DNA from: Thermogemmatispora aurantia
GTDB taxonomy: Bacteria > Chloroflexota > Ktedonobacteria > Ktedonobacterales > Ktedonobacteraceae
DNA length: 64,000 nt
Direction of reading: 5' to 3'
Assembly (NCBI RefSeq): GCF_008974285.1
Contig: NZ_BKZV01000005.1
Location: 124,001 to 188,000 of the forward strand
How positions within the stretch are numbered: position 1 is the first letter of the stretch; every line of letters starts with the position of its first letter. Positions 62,880-64,000 of the stretch are shown here, piece after piece. The notes below the pieces were generated by a model. It was not told the DNA's origin. It made no database searches and saw only the letters and a list, made by a program, of their open reading frames with translations. A program made the translations under genes and the position numbers.

Positions 62880-62908
62880 ACTATAGCACAATGGGGCTGA
62901 GATTGCAA
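62880..62908 (-). promoter_or_regulatory. Promoter of tRNA-Thr
   Basis: On the minus strand TTGCAA (62908-62903), 17-bp spacer, TATAGT (62885-62880). The start is near 62873, 70 nt before the mature tRNA. Confidence 0.7.
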
Positions 62909-63100
62909 GAGAGGAGGAGGAAGAGGGCGTAACGCTGCGCGAAGTGTAAAGGCAAGCCGGAGACAGTCGGAGTGTCGCCAGGTCAGGCGACGAAGCTGGT
63001 AGGTGGCATGGTATCTTACTTTAAAGTTTCTTTACATATCCGTCATACTTTTCTGAACTCTTCTCTGTATACTTGAGCAGCGACCGGGTATCCTCCAGTA

Positions 63101-63164
63101 GGGAAGGTGGCCTGCCAAATCTCCTGCCACCGGTGGTTCTTGCATGGTGGCAGGCCACCTTCCC
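63101..63164. repeat. Long palindromic element with alternative pairings
   Basis: A perfect 17-bp inverted repeat (63101-63117 with 63148-63164) encloses CCTGCCACC (63123-63131). That segment can pair instead with GGTGGCAGG (63146-63154), overlapping the right arm. CCACCGGTGG (63128-63137) is itself palindromic. There is no U-tail. It lies ~300 nt before a response regulator gene. Confidence 0.75.
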
Positions 63165-63266
63165 CTGCTGCGACCAATAAGCCTGGCTGCCAGAGGTAGT
63201 GGTAGTGGTCGGGGGCGTCTTGTCCGGCCCGGCCTGGCCTGGAGGAGGGGCCTGCTGCCTTGCCAA

Positions 63267-63300
63267 TGAATGTCTGGTTCTAGTGAATGTCTGGTTCTAG
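63267..63300. repeat. 17-bp perfect tandem direct repeat
   Basis: TGAATGTCTGGTTCTAG occurs twice head to tail (63267-63283 and 63284-63300), 163 nt before the response regulator start. It may be a paired regulator-binding site. Confidence 0.8.
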
Positions 63301-63462
63301 CCTGCCATGACCTATTACCGGGCTTCACAGCCTCAAGCGCAGACAAGGCGGGGTAGATGAGACAAAGGGACGCTGAAAGCAGATGGTAAGGCGTACTCGA
63401 TGCGCTCGCTAAGCGCAGCGCCTTCCCTGGCTGCCTTGTGAGGAGATGCCAGAGCTGAGCAT

Positions 63463-64000
63463 ATGAGATTGCTGGTCATTGAAGACGAGCCTGATATCGC
63501 ACACGCGCTCGCGAAGGGGTTGCGCCAGCGTGGCTATGCTGTAGATGTCGCCTACGATGGGGAGCGCGGTTGCATGCTGGCCGAAGTCAATGACTACGAC
63601 CTGGTTGTTCTCGATCTCAATTTACCCGGCCTCGATGGCCTGGAGGTGTGTCGCCGCCTCCGCGCACTTCGTCCCGCTTTGCTCATCCTCATGTTAACTG
63701 CCCGCAGTAAGCCGGATGAGCGTGTGGCCGGCTTAGAGCTAGGGGCTGATGATTATCTGGTCAAGCCCTTCTACTTCGCCGAGCTGGTGGCTCGTATTGG
63801 GGCCTTGCTGCGCCGCGATCTCCGCGGGCGTGAGCCGCTCCTCTGCTACGCCGATCTGAAACTTGACCCGGTGGCGCGCGTGGTCTGGCGGGGTAATCAG
63901 CGCCTCTCGCTGACCGGCAAAGAGTTCGGCATTTTGGAATATCTGATGCGCCACCAGGGCGAGGTCGTCAGTCAGGAAACGCTCCTTGAGCACGTTTGGG
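63463..64000 (+). CDS. OmpR/PhoB-family response regulator, 3' end outside window
   Basis: The frame runs open from ATG 63463 to the window edge (179 codons). The receiver domain has IEDEPD, phospho-acceptor Asp51 (VVLDLNLPGLDG) and DDYLVKPFYF. The winged-helix domain begins LCYADLKLDPVARVVWR and is cut off at the EHVW segment. The SD is weak. The upstream 500 bp hold a tandem repeat and a large palindrome. A kinase gene probably follows outside the window (inference). Confidence 0.9.
   Translation, partial: MRLLVIEDEPDIAHALAKGLRQRGYAVDVAYDGERGCMLAEVNDYDLVVLDLNLPGLDGLEVCRRLRALRPALLILMLTARSKPDERVAGLELGADDYLVKPFYFAELVARIGALLRRDLRGREPLLCYADLKLDPVARVVWRGNQRLSLTGKEFGILEYLMRHQGEVVSQETLLEHVW

Noticed and set aside
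1-64000. CRISPR arrays, prophage, insertion sequences, rRNA operons
   Set aside because: No regularly spaced repeats, transposase or integrase motifs, or rRNA sequence were seen on either strand.

Overview
The window is a GC-rich bacterial chromosomal segment of core metabolism and housekeeping genes. I found no phage, insertion sequence, CRISPR array or rRNA. The gene mix is a BMP-type nucleoside importer, PdxS/PdxT vitamin B6 synthesis, MEP-pathway IspH, RNase J, a Ycf45-type R3H ATPase, an FHA-ABC transporter, two tandem FemAB paralogs and several OmpR-type two-component pairs. It best fits a Chloroflexota member, probably class Ktedonobacteria (Thermogemmatispora-like). That assignment is an inference from gene content and style; no marker gene proves it.

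Layout. 0-8.4 kb: the 3' part of a NYN-domain protein, then a nucleoside ABC importer (lipoprotein, two permeases, double ATPase). 8.5-14.9 kb: a CysS/MshC-like cysteine ligase with TatD on the minus strand, an isolated glutamyl-tRNA-reductase-like domain followed by IspH on plus, then FolD and an MFS transporter on minus. 15.3-19.2 kb: a giant TPR protein. 19.4-26.0 kb: a minus-strand envelope block of two FemAB-like transferases, a GNAT and two GH3 glycosidases. 26-30 kb: a zinc dehydrogenase and a response regulator/kinase pair. 30.6-38.6 kb (plus): a toxin-antitoxin pair, pdxS, pdxT, a tandem GNAT coupled to an R3H ATPase, and threonine dehydratase. 39-46.5 kb (plus): a triple-FHA ABC transporter, CoaBC, a small coiled-coil protein and a zinc-ribbon AIM24 protein. 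46.7-54.2 kb (minus): a NUDIX/membrane/MEDS operon behind a leader that looks like a transcription attenuator, a UroD-family protein, and a kinase/regulator/secreted metalloprotease operon. 54.3-64 kb: trmD, ftsK, RNase J, an acyl-CoA dehydrogenase, tRNA-Thr(UGU) and the start of another response regulator.

Regulatory style. Several promoters can be read directly as a -35-like hexamer, 17 or 18 bp, then a TATAAT-like -10 (upstream of tatD, the toxin-antitoxin pair, the NUDIX operon, tRNA-Thr, the 30-kb response regulator, the FHA-ABC gene, the nucleoside permease and trmD). Terminators here tend to have long GC-rich stems, sometimes very long loops, and CU-rich tails.

Most notable points: the NUDIX leader has a promoter, mutually exclusive hairpins and an intrinsic terminator before the gene; FolD lacks its catalytic Lys and Gln; a stand-alone degenerate GluTR nucleotide-binding domain precedes ispH; the cysteine ligase has MshC-type rather than typical CysRS signatures; and there are structured elements at 46.5, 58.5 and 63.1 kb.
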